Origin: Sphingobium sp.
Lineage (GTDB): Bacteria > Pseudomonadota > Alphaproteobacteria > Sphingomonadales > Sphingomonadaceae
DNA: 64,000 bases
NCBI GenBank assembly: GCA_017745115.1
Contig: JAGIAA010000007.1
Coordinates: forward strand, 95,011-159,010
Direction of reading: 5' to 3'
Shown here in pieces: positions 18,275-26,398 of this stretch (the first letter of the stretch is position 1; each line of letters starts with the position of its first letter). The position numbers and the translations under genes are program-made. The notes beneath the pieces were generated by a model. The model did not search any database, had not been told where the DNA came from, and was given only the letters and a program-made list of their open reading frames with translations.

Positions 18275-19837
18275 TCAGCTTATCCGAACATCTTCAAAGT
18301 CGATACCGAGATCCTCGAACAGGACCTGCGCGGTTGCGCGGCCGGCGCCGAAGACGCCGCCGCCCGGATGCTGGAACGGGCCAACGAGATAGAGACGGTC
18401 CGCGCCCGGCACGCGATACTGGCCGAGCTCCGGCGTCGGACGGTGCGCACCGGACTGGTAGGTGGTCGTCGCAATGCCGTGCAGGTCGCCGCGCATGAAG
18501 CTGGGTGAGGTCCGCTCCATGTCGACTGGCGAGTCCACATGCGCCTCCAGCAGCACTTCGCGGATGTTCGGCACGAAGTCGGCGATGCGGTCGATCATGC
18601 GCTCGGCATATTCGGCCTTGGTATCGTCCCAGCTGAGGCCGTCCTCGCGACGATAAGGCACATAATCCCAGGCATGGAGGATCGCCTTGCCGTCGGGCAC
18701 CCGGCTCGGATCGAACTGCGAGAGCGAGCCCAAGCCGATCAGTGGCGTGCGCACGAAACCGCCATAGCGCAGATCGTCGAACGCCTTGCGCAGCGTCGCG
18801 TAGCTGTCCGGCATCAGCTCGACCATGACCGCGTCGACGCCATCGGCCTTGAACTTGAGCGGCGCGTCGAGCGCGGCATGGACGGTGATGCAGGCCGCGT
18901 CGGTGATCTGGGTGCGAAGCGCGTCTTTGGCAGCCTGGGGCGCCATGCCGGGCACCATCTCGGGCAGGAGATGCGGGTGGATCGCGCCGATGACGGCGTC
19001 CTTCGCGCTATGCCGCGTGCCGTCCTCCAACACGACGCCCGTGGCCCGGCCGCCCGACGTCGTGACTTCGCGGACATGGGCATTGGCGATCACCGCGCCG
19101 CCATGATCCTCGATACACCGGATGAGCGCTGCGGTCAGGCTGCCCGAGCCGCCCTGGGCGACGCCGAAGCCGAACTTCTCGAGGAAGCCGAGGAAGACGT
19201 ACATGCCGATGCCGGTCGCCTTCTCGTCGGGCGACACGAGATTCTCGCCCGCGACGCGCGCGAAATGCATGCGCACCTCGTCGCTCTCGAACAGTTCGCA
19301 AAGATGGTCGTGGCTCGACATCTGCATGACGCGCCAGAGCTCGCGGCCCTCGTAGCTGCTGTCGAGCATGGCATTGCCCGCACCGACCGGCATGGGCGGC
19401 GTGTAGAGCGAGGCCTGGATCATCGGCAGCCAGCCCTGCGCCACCGCCGAGACCTTGCGGAACGCTTCGGCGTCCTTCTGAGAGAATTGCGCAATGGACG
19501 CGGCGGACTTCTCGGTATCGCGATAGAGCTTGAGTGTCCGGCCATCCTCGAAGACCGACATCATCGGCACGTCGGGGAAGAGATATTTGAGGCCGTAGCG
19601 CGACTTGAGGCCGAGCTCGTCATTCACGAGCATCGGATTGCCCTGAATGAAGATGTGGCTCATCGAATGCTGGTCGTGCTTGAAGCCGGGACGGGTCAGC
19701 TCGCGCGTGACGACGCCGCCGCCGAACCAGGCGTTGCGCTCCAGCACCACCACCTTCTTGCCGGCCACTGCGGCATAAGCCGCGGCGACGAGACCGTTGT
19801 GGCCGGAGCCGATGGCAATGATGTCCGGGTCAGCCAT
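18275..19837 (-). CDS. CrtI/phytoene-desaturase-like FAD oxidoreductase
   Basis: 520 residues. N-terminal FAD-binding motif IIAIGSGHNGLVAAAYAAVAG with VVVLERNAWFGGGVVTREL, and the C-terminal FAD motif FQHPGGGVFGAGRATAQVL. This matches NAD(P)/FAD-dependent amine-oxidase/phytoene-dehydrogenase-like enzymes. The central region contains GGSGSLTAALIRCIEDHGG. No carotenoid genes are nearby, so oxidation or desaturation of the cluster's substrate is more likely than carotenogenesis. Flanked by REP elements on both sides. Confidence 0.88.
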   Translation of the reverse strand: MADPDIIAIGSGHNGLVAAAYAAVAGKKVVVLERNAWFGGGVVTRELTRPGFKHDQHSMSHIFIQGNPMLVNDELGLKSRYGLKYLFPDVPMMSVFEDGRTLKLYRDTEKSAASIAQFSQKDAEAFRKVSAVAQGWLPMIQASLYTPPMPVGAGNAMLDSSYEGRELWRVMQMSSHDHLCELFESDEVRMHFARVAGENLVSPDEKATGIGMYVFLGFLEKFGFGVAQGGSGSLTAALIRCIEDHGGAVIANAHVREVTTSGGRATGVVLEDGTRHSAKDAVIGAIHPHLLPEMVPGMAPQAAKDALRTQITDAACITVHAALDAPLKFKADGVDAVMVELMPDSYATLRKAFDDLRYGGFVRTPLIGLGSLSQFDPSRVPDGKAILHAWDYVPYRREDGLSWDDTKAEYAERMIDRIADFVPNIREVLLEAHVDSPVDMERTSPSFMRGDLHGIATTTYQSGAHRPTPELGQYRVPGADRLYLVGPFQHPGGGVFGAGRATAQVLFEDLGIDFEDVRIS

Positions 19838-19855
19838 TCAGAAAATCCTCCCGTT

Positions 19856-19925
19856 CCGTTCGGTTCGAGCGAAGTCGAGAACCGTTCGCGCTGCCCGTGT
19901 CTCGACTTCGCTCGACACGAACGGG
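19856..19925. repeat. REP element, CGTTCG family, copy 2
   Basis: Nearly identical to the copy at 18181: CCGTTCGGTTCGAGCGAAGT on the left and its partner CTTCGCTCGACACGAACGG on the right. About 18 bp remain to the start codon at 19837 and 16 bp to the stop at 19942. Confidence 0.85.
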
Positions 19926-19941
19926 CCTAAAGCCATCCTGG

Positions 19942-21087
19942 TCAAATGCATGCCGATACCACCAGGTCGGAGAGCTTCTGGAAGCGCTCGATGTTGGCCG
20001 CCTGGGTCATGACCCCCGCGGTGAGGCAAGCGAAACTGACGTCCAGCGCGGGATCGACCCAGAACAGCGCGCTGCCGGCGCCATAGTTGCCGAAGGTCTC
20101 CGGGCTCGTCAGCGTGCCGAGTTGATGATGGCCGATCGCCGTGCCCCGGACGTTGAAGCCGAGGCCCATATAGGCGGGCATCTCTTCCCAGCCCATGCGC
20201 AGATGGACGGCGCGGTACAATTCATTCGGGAAGTCCTTGGTCCAGACTTGCCGCGCCATCTCGATCGTACGGGGCGAGAGGATGCGGACGCCGTCGAGCT
20301 CGCCGCCGCGCCGGAGCATCTCGGCGAAACGCGAAAGGTCGGGCACAGTTGATGCGCAGCCGACATGCGGCGCCTCGACGTCAGGATCCTCGAACAGGGC
20401 ATGGTCGCCCTCGATGGTGCGCGAGAGATGCTTGATGGGCACGGTGCCGCGCATGTCCGGCTTCACATGCCGCGCCTTGAGATCGCCGCGCAAGCCCATG
20501 CTCGTACTGGTCATGCCGAGCGGCTCGAACAGGTCCTCGTGCAGGATGTCCCGGTAACGCCGGCCCTTGGGATCGGTGCGGCGCAGCGCCTCGCCCATCA
20601 GCACATGATTGGCGAGCGGCGAATAGTCACAGCGCGTGCCGGGCTCGACCGTGCCGTGGACATTCTCGACCACCGCCTCGAGCAGCTCGTCCAGCCGGTC
20701 GAGATACATGCCCGGCTTGGGGATCCACACGCCGGGCAGGCCCGAGGTGTGCGAAAGCAGGTGGAAGAAGGTCGCGCGCTCGCGGGGCGGGCCCTTGAAC
20801 TCGGGAATAATGTCGGCAACGCGGGTGGTGAGCGCGAAGCGGCCCATCTCGATCGCCCGCAGGATCAGGATGTTGGTGAAGGCCTTGGTCGTCGAGAAGA
20901 TCGAGAAGACGCTGTCCTTTGCCAGCGCCTGCGTCCCCGGACCATAAGCCTGGCCGATCGCCTCGTCGAAGCCGATCACGCCGCCTCGCATCACACGCAG
21001 CACCGCGCCATAATAGGCACCCGAGGCGACATCGGCCTCGATCACGGCCTTGAGATGCTTGAGGCGGGATTTGTCGAAGCTGCTCAC
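19942..21087 (-). CDS. Serine beta-lactamase-fold hydrolase (esterase-like)
   Basis: 381 residues from GTG 21087, chosen because GAGAAGGAA precedes it and the frame upstream reads through repeat DNA. SxxK nucleophile motif S65-T-T-K68 (SIFSTTKAFTN), then FHLLSHTSGLPG, and YSPLANHVLMGEAL at the Y-x-N position. The family (class C beta-lactamase, EstB-like) mostly comprises esterases and lactone/amide hydrolases. No signal peptide, so cytoplasmic. The paralogue-like hydrolase at 23355-24575 belongs to the same fold but is diverged. Confidence 0.85.
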   Translation of the reverse strand: MSSFDKSRLKHLKAVIEADVASGAYYGAVLRVMRGGVIGFDEAIGQAYGPGTQALAKDSVFSIFSTTKAFTNILILRAIEMGRFALTTRVADIIPEFKGPPRERATFFHLLSHTSGLPGVWIPKPGMYLDRLDELLEAVVENVHGTVEPGTRCDYSPLANHVLMGEALRRTDPKGRRYRDILHEDLFEPLGMTSTSMGLRGDLKARHVKPDMRGTVPIKHLSRTIEGDHALFEDPDVEAPHVGCASTVPDLSRFAEMLRRGGELDGVRILSPRTIEMARQVWTKDFPNELYRAVHLRMGWEEMPAYMGLGFNVRGTAIGHHQLGTLTSPETFGNYGAGSALFWVDPALDVSFACLTAGVMTQAANIERFQKLSDLVVSACI

Positions 21088-21111
21088 GGCAAAATTCCTT
21101 CTCCCAACAAA

Positions 21112-21223
21112 ACTCCGTTCGGGCTGAGCTTGTCGAAGCCTCTTCCCTTTTCCTCCATAGAAAAGGACAGCCCTTCGACATTCGAGCGAGCCACGTGTCT
21201 CGCTCGAACAGGGCGAACGGAGT
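21112..21223. repeat. REP element, composite copy 3
   Basis: ACTCCGTTCGGGCTGAGCTT at the left matches CGAACGGAGT at the right. Inside lie additional arms (TGTCGAAG / CTTCGACA and CGAGCGAG / CTCGCTCG), making a longer, composite element than copies 1 and 2. It leaves about 24 bp to the start at 21087 and 21 bp to the stop at 21245. Confidence 0.8.
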
Positions 21224-21244
21224 GAATGAGTGCCATGCGGTGTT

Positions 21245-22000
21245 CTACCCCGCCGCGATAATGCCGCCGTCGATCGACAGCATCGCGCCATTGATGAAGT
21301 CCGCCTCGTCCGAGAGCAGGAAGGCAACTGCCTTGGCGACATCCTCCGGCCGGCCGTTGCGGCGCAGGGGAATGCCCTTCGCGCGCTGCTCATATTGCTC
21401 GGCGGTGACGAACCCCGCCGTCGCGGGCGTCGGCACCGAACCCGGCGCGATCACATTGACGCGGATGCCGCGCGGACCGAGTTCGCCGGCCAGCACATTG
21501 CTCATCGCGGCGATGGCGCCTTTGATCGCGGTGTAGGCCGATGTGTTGGGCCGGCCTCGATAAGCCACGGGCGACGAATAATTGATGATGTCGCCGCGCG
21601 CCGCATTAGGATCGCGCTGTTCGAGAAAGGCCTGCACGCCCCAGAACACCGACTTGAGACCGGACGCGATCATCCGCTCCAGTGTCTCTTCGGTGACCTT
21701 CTCGATCGGTTCGTAGACGAGGTAGCTCGCATTGTTGATGAGCGCGTCGACCGGGCCATAAGCGCGCGCGAAGGCCGCCATGGTGTCGTGGTAGACTTGG
21801 CGTGAGCCAAGATCGCCCGCATAGGCGACCGCCTCTCCACCCGCCTCTATGATCTTCGCCGCGACAGCCGCCGCGTTTTCCTCATTGAGATCAGCGACCG
21901 CGACAACCGCACCCAGCGATCCGAGATGCACTGCGATCCCTTCGCCAAGGCCCCGCCCGGCGCCGGAAATGAAGACCTTCCTGCCGCTCAGCCCGCTCAT
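21245..22000 (-). CDS. SDR oxidoreductase
   Basis: 251 residues from ATG 22000, which overlaps the stop of the upstream SnoaL-like gene (ATGA). Motifs: SGAGRGLG instead of the usual TGxxxGxG, NNASYL instead of NNAG, INYSSPVAYRG with the catalytic serine, and YTAIK. C-terminal GAMLSIDGG. NAD(P)-dependent dehydrogenase of the classical SDR type, acting in the cluster's pathway. Confidence 0.92.
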   Translation of the reverse strand: MSGLSGRKVFISGAGRGLGEGIAVHLGSLGAVVAVADLNEENAAAVAAKIIEAGGEAVAYAGDLGSRQVYHDTMAAFARAYGPVDALINNASYLVYEPIEKVTEETLERMIASGLKSVFWGVQAFLEQRDPNAARGDIINYSSPVAYRGRPNTSAYTAIKGAIAAMSNVLAGELGPRGIRVNVIAPGSVPTPATAGFVTAEQYEQRAKGIPLRRNGRPEDVAKAVAFLLSDEADFINGAMLSIDGGIIAAG

Positions 22001-22407
22001 AGGCCGAACAGCGTCGCGACGTAGTGGCTGTCCATATATTCGTGCAGGCGGCCGATCTTGCCGTTGTTCATGCGAAACACCCACGAATAGCGGTTGTTGT
22101 AGACGCGCCCGTCCTGCAGCTTGCCGTCACTGTAGCTCTCGACCGCGACATAGTCCCCGTCCGAGAAGATGTTCTGCGGATGCACCTTGGGATCGCCGGG
22201 CGCGAACATGCCGCGCACCGGCCCCAGGAAATCGTCGATGATCTGGTTGCCCTTGTAGCTGCCGGCGCCCGGGATATCCTTGACCATCGGCTCCCAGACG
22301 CTGTTCTCGTCGAGGAAGGGGCGGATATTGTCGAGATCGCCGGTCGAAAGCGCCGCGAAGAAATCAAGCGCCAACTGTTCATTCGCATTCTTGGCCGTAA
22401 CCGTCAT
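21997..22407 (-). CDS. SnoaL-like / NTF2-fold protein
   Basis: 136 residues, one domain of NTF2 fold: ALDFFAALSTGDLDNIRPFLDENSVWEPM and then GDYVAVESYSDGKL and IGRLHEYMDSHYVATLFG. The ending is typical of SnoaL-family isomerases/cyclases and hydrolases. Both ends overlap neighbours by ATGA, so expression is coupled. The reaction is not predictable from the fold. Confidence 0.85.
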   Translation of the reverse strand: MTVTAKNANEQLALDFFAALSTGDLDNIRPFLDENSVWEPMVKDIPGAGSYKGNQIIDDFLGPVRGMFAPGDPKVHPQNIFSDGDYVAVESYSDGKLQDGRVYNNRYSWVFRMNNGKIGRLHEYMDSHYVATLFGL

Positions 22408-22877
22408 TTGAGGCCCCTCTCTTCATCGCTTGGCACCGGCAGCACCGGAATGTGCCCGCCCTGGTGGAGCGCGACATGGCCGATGCGGCTCTTGAACTTC
22501 CATCCGTCGGCGGTCTTCACGAATTCATCGTCGAAGCCGCCGAAGAAAATGCCCTCGCCGGGCTGCGGGCCCTTGGTCTCGGCAGCGGAGACCATCGTAA
22601 CGTAGCAGCTGCCCTTGGCCCGAGTGTCGCTGATCACGTCGATGATCACATTGGTCATGACGTGGCGCGTGAGGCGCGGCTTGCGGTCACGGAAGATCGC
22701 ATGAACCGCAGCCTTGCCATGATAAGGATGATCGGGATCGAGCGGACGCGCGAAGACGCAATCGTCGGCGAAGAGCGCCGCCAGCGCCTCATGGTCCCAA
22801 AAGTCGTTGGTGCGGGCGAACTCGTAAACAAGCCGCGTGCAGGCAGCCTCGGCCTCCAGGCGTTCCAGGGGCGTCAT
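22404..22877 (-). CDS. SnoaL_4-type protein
   Basis: 157 residues from ATG 22877, overlapping the upstream stop by ATGA. N-terminal helix LERLEAEAACTRLVYEFARTND, then LAALFADDCVFARPLD and RHVMTNVIIDVISDTRAKGSCYVTM, the pattern of ring-hydroxylating-dioxygenase-beta-like SnoaL_4 proteins. No catalytic inference beyond fold. Coupled to the decarboxylase-like gene before and the SnoaL gene after. Confidence 0.85.
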   Translation of the reverse strand: MTPLERLEAEAACTRLVYEFARTNDFWDHEALAALFADDCVFARPLDPDHPYHGKAAVHAIFRDRKPRLTRHVMTNVIIDVISDTRAKGSCYVTMVSAAETKGPQPGEGIFFGGFDDEFVKTADGWKFKSRIGHVALHQGGHIPVLPVPSDEERGLK

Positions 22878-23338
22878 GCCTTCCCTCCCTTCGCCTTCTT
22901 GGGTTTGGCATCGGATTTCTTGGGCGCCTTCGCAGCCTTTACGGACTTGGTTGCGGCCTTTTCGGCGTCGATGTCGGCGAAGGCCTCGTTGGCGAGGCGG
23001 AAGCTGTCGACCGCGCAAGGCACGCCGCCGTAAATGGCAACCTGCAGCAGCACCTCGCGGATCTCGTCGCGCGACAGCCCATTGTTGAGCGCGCCGCGCA
23101 CATGGGCCTTCAGCTCATGGCCGCGATTGAGGATCGAGATCATGCCCAGATTGAGCAGCGAGCGATCACGCTTGCTCAAACCCTCGCGCCCCCAGACCTC
23201 ACCCCAGCAATATTGCGTGACAAGTTCCTGCAGCGGCTTGTTGAAATCATTCATGTTTGCGACGGCGCGGTCGACATAGGCGTCGCCCAGCACCGCGCGG
23301 CGAATGCCCATTCCCTTGTCAAACATCTTCTTGTCCAT
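22874..23338 (-). CDS. Carboxymuconolactone-decarboxylase family protein with basic tail
   Basis: 154 residues. The first roughly 120 match the CMD family: IRRAVLGDAYVDRAV, LQELVTQYCWGEVWGREGLS, RSLLNLGMISILNRGHELKAHVRGALNNG and EIREVLLQVAIYGGVPCAVDSF. It lacks the AhpD-type CxxC. The last 30 residues are a Lys/Ala/Pro repeat (KSVKAAKAPKKSDAKPKKAK), histone-H1-like and not part of the family. Substrate probably a lactone or carboxylated intermediate; true gamma-carboxymuconolactone activity is unproven. Confidence 0.87.
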   Translation of the reverse strand: MDKKMFDKGMGIRRAVLGDAYVDRAVANMNDFNKPLQELVTQYCWGEVWGREGLSKRDRSLLNLGMISILNRGHELKAHVRGALNNGLSRDEIREVLLQVAIYGGVPCAVDSFRLANEAFADIDAEKAATKSVKAAKAPKKSDAKPKKAKGGKA

Positions 23339-23354
23339 TGTCTCAGGTCCTTCC

Positions 23355-24575
23355 TCAGAGGGCGGAATAAACGGCGTCGATCAGACGCCGGGCGCGCGGC
23401 CCATTGTCGCCGACGGCGTGCATCTGGTTGCAGCAATAAGAGAAGCCGAGCTTGGCGTCAGGATCGCCGAAGCCGATCGACCCGCCCAGGCCATGATGGC
23501 CGAAGCTGCGCATGTTGGGGCCCATATAGACGGCCACCGGCGTGTTGAGCAGGACACCCAGCGCCTGGTGATAAGGCCGCTCCTGCAGCAATTCGGTCTG
23601 GTTGTGCTGCTCGGTGATCATCGCCTGGAGCCGTTCCTTCGACATCAGCGAGACGCCGTCGACGGTACCGACCGTCGCGCCATAGATGCGGGCGACGCCG
23701 CGCGGATTGCCATGACCCGACCCGCTGGCGATCTCGCACTGGCGCCAGATCGGCGAATTCATCGTCGTGTGCCAAGGCTCGCTCGGGTTCTGCAGGAACG
23801 CGAAGCTGCGCAGCACGGCGCCGTCCTGCCAGCCCTCGGGCGTCGTCGGCTTGTCGGGCAGCGCCTGGTCCTTCGCGGCGAAGAGCCGGGCCTTGGTGTT
23901 GGGCAGGACTTCGGCGACGTGACTGACCTCCTCGTCGCTCATGCCGCCGATCGCATATTCCGCCTTGAGCGGGCCGGTCACATTGGCGCGCAGGAACGGG
24001 CCCACGGTCATGCCGGTCACGCGGCGCAGCAGTTCGCCTTCGAGAAAGCCCTGATTGTGGACGTGATAGGCAGCGCGCGTACCCGGCTCCCAGAGCGGCT
24101 CCTGCACTTCGAGCGCGCGGATATAGGCGGGGTAGTCGAAGAAGCCGCCCGGATACATGACATCGGTCGTCAGCACGGGGATGGCGGCAGTATGATCGAG
24201 GATCCAGCGGACGAGGATGTCCTGTTTGCCCGCCTGTGCGAACTCCGGCCAGTAGTGGGCGACCGGCTTGTCGATATCGATGAGACCACGGTCGACCGCC
24301 ATGTTGAACGCGATGGCCGTCACACCCTTGGCGACGCTCATCATGCAGACGGTGCTGTGCCCGTCCCATGGCTGCGACTGGTCGGCGCGCGCCCAGCCGC
24401 CCCAGAGATCGACCACTGTCTTGCCGTCGAGAACGACTGAACAAGCCGCGCCAAGCTCTTCTTCCTGGCGGAAATTCTCGCGGAACGCCTCGACCACGGG
24501 CGCGAAGCGATCATCGACATAGCCCCCGATCGGGAAGCTGCTGCCACGCGCCTCGACTGTCTCATTCACTTGCAC
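23355..24575 (-). CDS. Serine hydrolase, class C beta-lactamase fold (EstB-like)
   Basis: 406 residues. SxxK motif S80-V-A-K83 (CMMSVAKGVTA), LDHTAAIPVL, and a C-terminal GHHGLGGSIGFGDPDAKLGF corresponding to the third active-site element. Segment ELGAACSVVLDGKTVVDLWGGWA is typical of EstB-like carboxylesterases. No signal peptide. Likely hydrolyses an ester or lactone in the cluster's pathway. Only 16 bp separate it from the following CMD gene. Confidence 0.88.
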   Translation of the reverse strand: MQVNETVEARGSSFPIGGYVDDRFAPVVEAFRENFRQEEELGAACSVVLDGKTVVDLWGGWARADQSQPWDGHSTVCMMSVAKGVTAIAFNMAVDRGLIDIDKPVAHYWPEFAQAGKQDILVRWILDHTAAIPVLTTDVMYPGGFFDYPAYIRALEVQEPLWEPGTRAAYHVHNQGFLEGELLRRVTGMTVGPFLRANVTGPLKAEYAIGGMSDEEVSHVAEVLPNTKARLFAAKDQALPDKPTTPEGWQDGAVLRSFAFLQNPSEPWHTTMNSPIWRQCEIASGSGHGNPRGVARIYGATVGTVDGVSLMSKERLQAMITEQHNQTELLQERPYHQALGVLLNTPVAVYMGPNMRSFGHHGLGGSIGFGDPDAKLGFSYCCNQMHAVGDNGPRARRLIDAVYSAL

Positions 24576-24598
24576 AGAGTCACTCCCGATATTCTACT

Positions 24599-24675
24599 GT
24601 GCTCCTGCGAAGGCAGGAGCCTAGGGCGATAGGGCGTTTTGCTCGCGCCCTAGGCTCCTGCCTTCGCAGGAGCAC
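24599..24675. repeat. Near-perfect palindrome, GTGCTCC family, copy 1
   Basis: GTGCTCCTGCGAAGGCAGGA at the left is matched exactly by TCCTGCCTTCGCAGGAGCAC at the right, and pairing continues through GCCTAGGGCG / CGCCCTAGGC, giving a stem of about 30 bp. It fills the gap with 23 bp to the start at 24575 and 18 bp to the stop at 24694. Confidence 0.9.
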
Positions 24676-24693
24676 TGGTTGGCACTGGGAGGA

Positions 24694-25584
24694 TCAAGCT
24701 TCTCGCTCCGGATCGAGCCCGGCATCGGCCTCGACCACTTTGGCCATCGCCGTGAAATCCGCTTCCGGCCCCACTTCGTTCAGGACGCGCGCGAGCAGAT
24801 CGCGCACATAGATGCCGAGATGCGGATGCATGCCGAGTGCTTCGGCCTCCGCGACCATCAGCTTCATGTCCTTGTGGCTGAGCGCCGCAGCGAAACCGAA
24901 ATCGAAGCTGCGCGGCAGCACCGCGCGCGGCCATTTGTCGCGCGTCGCTGAATTGATCCCGGTCGACTGGTTCAGCACTTCGATCATGCGGGCGGGATCG
25001 AGTCCGGCCTTGATCCCCATCGTCATGCCTTCGGACGTCACGGCAATGGCGATGGCGCCGAGCAGATTATTCACGAGCTTCATGGTCTGGCCGGCGCCGG
25101 GCGTCTCGCCCATGTAGAAGACCTTGCCGAAATGGCTGAGCACGGTCTCGACCTGCGGCCATTCTGCTTCCGGGCCGCTCGCCATCAGCGACAGCGTGCC
25201 TGCATGCGCCGGTTTGACGCCGCCGGAGACGGGCGCATCGAAGCTGGCGATGCCGTGCGCCGCCAGTCCTTCCGAAATGCGCTTTGCCATCGCCGCGCCG
25301 GAGGTAGACAGATCTATCGCAATGCGCGCCGTGGCACCGTCAGCGACCCCCTTCGGGCCGAGCAGCACGTCGTGCACGATATCCGGCATCGGCAGACTGA
25401 CGCAGACGATCTCGCAAAGGTCGGCAACTGCTGCCGGGCTTTCCGCCGACGTTGCGCCCTGCCCGACCATCGCCGCCACGGCCTCTGGTGAGACGTCATG
25501 AACCACCGTGGGCACGCCGGCCGCCAGCAGACGCCCGGCCATCCCCGCGCCCATGCGCCCCAGCCCGATAAAGCCAACCGGCAT
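24694..25584 (-). CDS. 3-hydroxyisobutyrate-dehydrogenase-like oxidoreductase
   Basis: 296 residues from ATG 25584, which shares one base with the upstream stop (TGATG); a GTG one codon earlier is possible. N-terminal VGFIGLGRMGAGMAGRLLAAG, the substrate-site pattern DAPVSGGVKPAHAGTLSLMASG, and the catalytic lysine in AGQTMKLVNNLL. It oxidises a beta-hydroxy acid with NAD(P)+. Translationally coupled to the lactonase-like gene, suggesting that lactone opening gives the hydroxy acid it uses (inference). Confidence 0.92.
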   Translation of the reverse strand: MPVGFIGLGRMGAGMAGRLLAAGVPTVVHDVSPEAVAAMVGQGATSAESPAAVADLCEIVCVSLPMPDIVHDVLLGPKGVADGATARIAIDLSTSGAAMAKRISEGLAAHGIASFDAPVSGGVKPAHAGTLSLMASGPEAEWPQVETVLSHFGKVFYMGETPGAGQTMKLVNNLLGAIAIAVTSEGMTMGIKAGLDPARMIEVLNQSTGINSATRDKWPRAVLPRSFDFGFAAALSHKDMKLMVAEAEALGMHPHLGIYVRDLLARVLNEVGPEADFTAMAKVVEADAGLDPEREA

Positions 25585-26387
25585 CACAGCAGCGCCTCGA
25601 TACTGGAGTGGGGCGCGAGGTCGACCCGCGCGACATCGGCCGCGTTGCCCGCCGGAAATGCGCTCAGCACCAGCGGATCATGGCCGGGAATGATGTGCGC
25701 GAGGCTCGGCGCCAGCGCCTTCAGCCGCCGATGCGCATCGAGATATTTGGGGACGTCGACAACAATCGGAAAAGGCATTTCACGCACCAGGTTCGCATAG
25801 AGATGGCAGGCATCGGACGCGAGGATGACGGGGCCCCGCGCGGTCGCGACCTCGACACCCATGAGCCCTGCGGTATGCCCGTAGAGCGACCGGAGCATGA
25901 CGCCCGGCACCAGTTCAGCATCGCCGTCATGGAAAACCAGGCGCTCGCCGAACAACAGGCGCACCATGTCAGCCACCGGCTCGACATCGAAGGGCGCGCG
26001 CACATGACCGTGGAGCATGGCCTTGCCGGTCGCGAAGGCGAGCTCGCTCTCCTGCACATGGAAGCGCGCATTGGGAAACAGGCCGAGGCTGCCGGCATGA
26101 TCATAATGGAGATGAGTCAGCACCACGTCGCCGATCGCGGCCGGATCGACGCCGACCGCGCGCAGCCCATCCTCGACAGGACGGATGAGCGTGCGCTTGC
26201 GCCGCGCCGCCGCATCCGCGCCGAAACCTGTATCCACGAGGATCGGCCCCGCCCCATCGCGTTCGATCAGCCACACATAATAATCGAGCGGCATCGGCGC
26301 GGCATGGTCGTCCCCGCCGATGAAATTATCGGCAGCGACGCGCTCATGGCGCGCATATCTGATCGCATGGATGCGGTGCCCGGCCAC
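25584..26387 (-). CDS. Metallo-beta-lactamase-fold hydrolase, N-acyl homoserine lactonase-like
   Basis: 267 residues from GTG 26387 (AGGGAGA upstream). Zinc-binding motif THLHYDHAG, upstream DTGFG strand, SLYGHTAG with a third histidine, LASDACH with the bridging aspartate and HIIPGHDP. The arrangement matches the AHL-lactonase-like branch. Whether the lactone is a quorum signal or a catabolic intermediate cannot be told; the surrounding catabolic genes favour the latter. It lies 11 bp after the P450 gene. Confidence 0.9.
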   Translation of the reverse strand: MAGHRIHAIRYARHERVAADNFIGGDDHAAPMPLDYYVWLIERDGAGPILVDTGFGADAAARRKRTLIRPVEDGLRAVGVDPAAIGDVVLTHLHYDHAGSLGLFPNARFHVQESELAFATGKAMLHGHVRAPFDVEPVADMVRLLFGERLVFHDGDAELVPGVMLRSLYGHTAGLMGVEVATARGPVILASDACHLYANLVREMPFPIVVDVPKYLDAHRRLKALAPSLAHIIPGHDPLVLSAFPAGNAADVARVDLAPHSSIEALL

Positions 26388-26398
26388 CCAGCGTCTCC

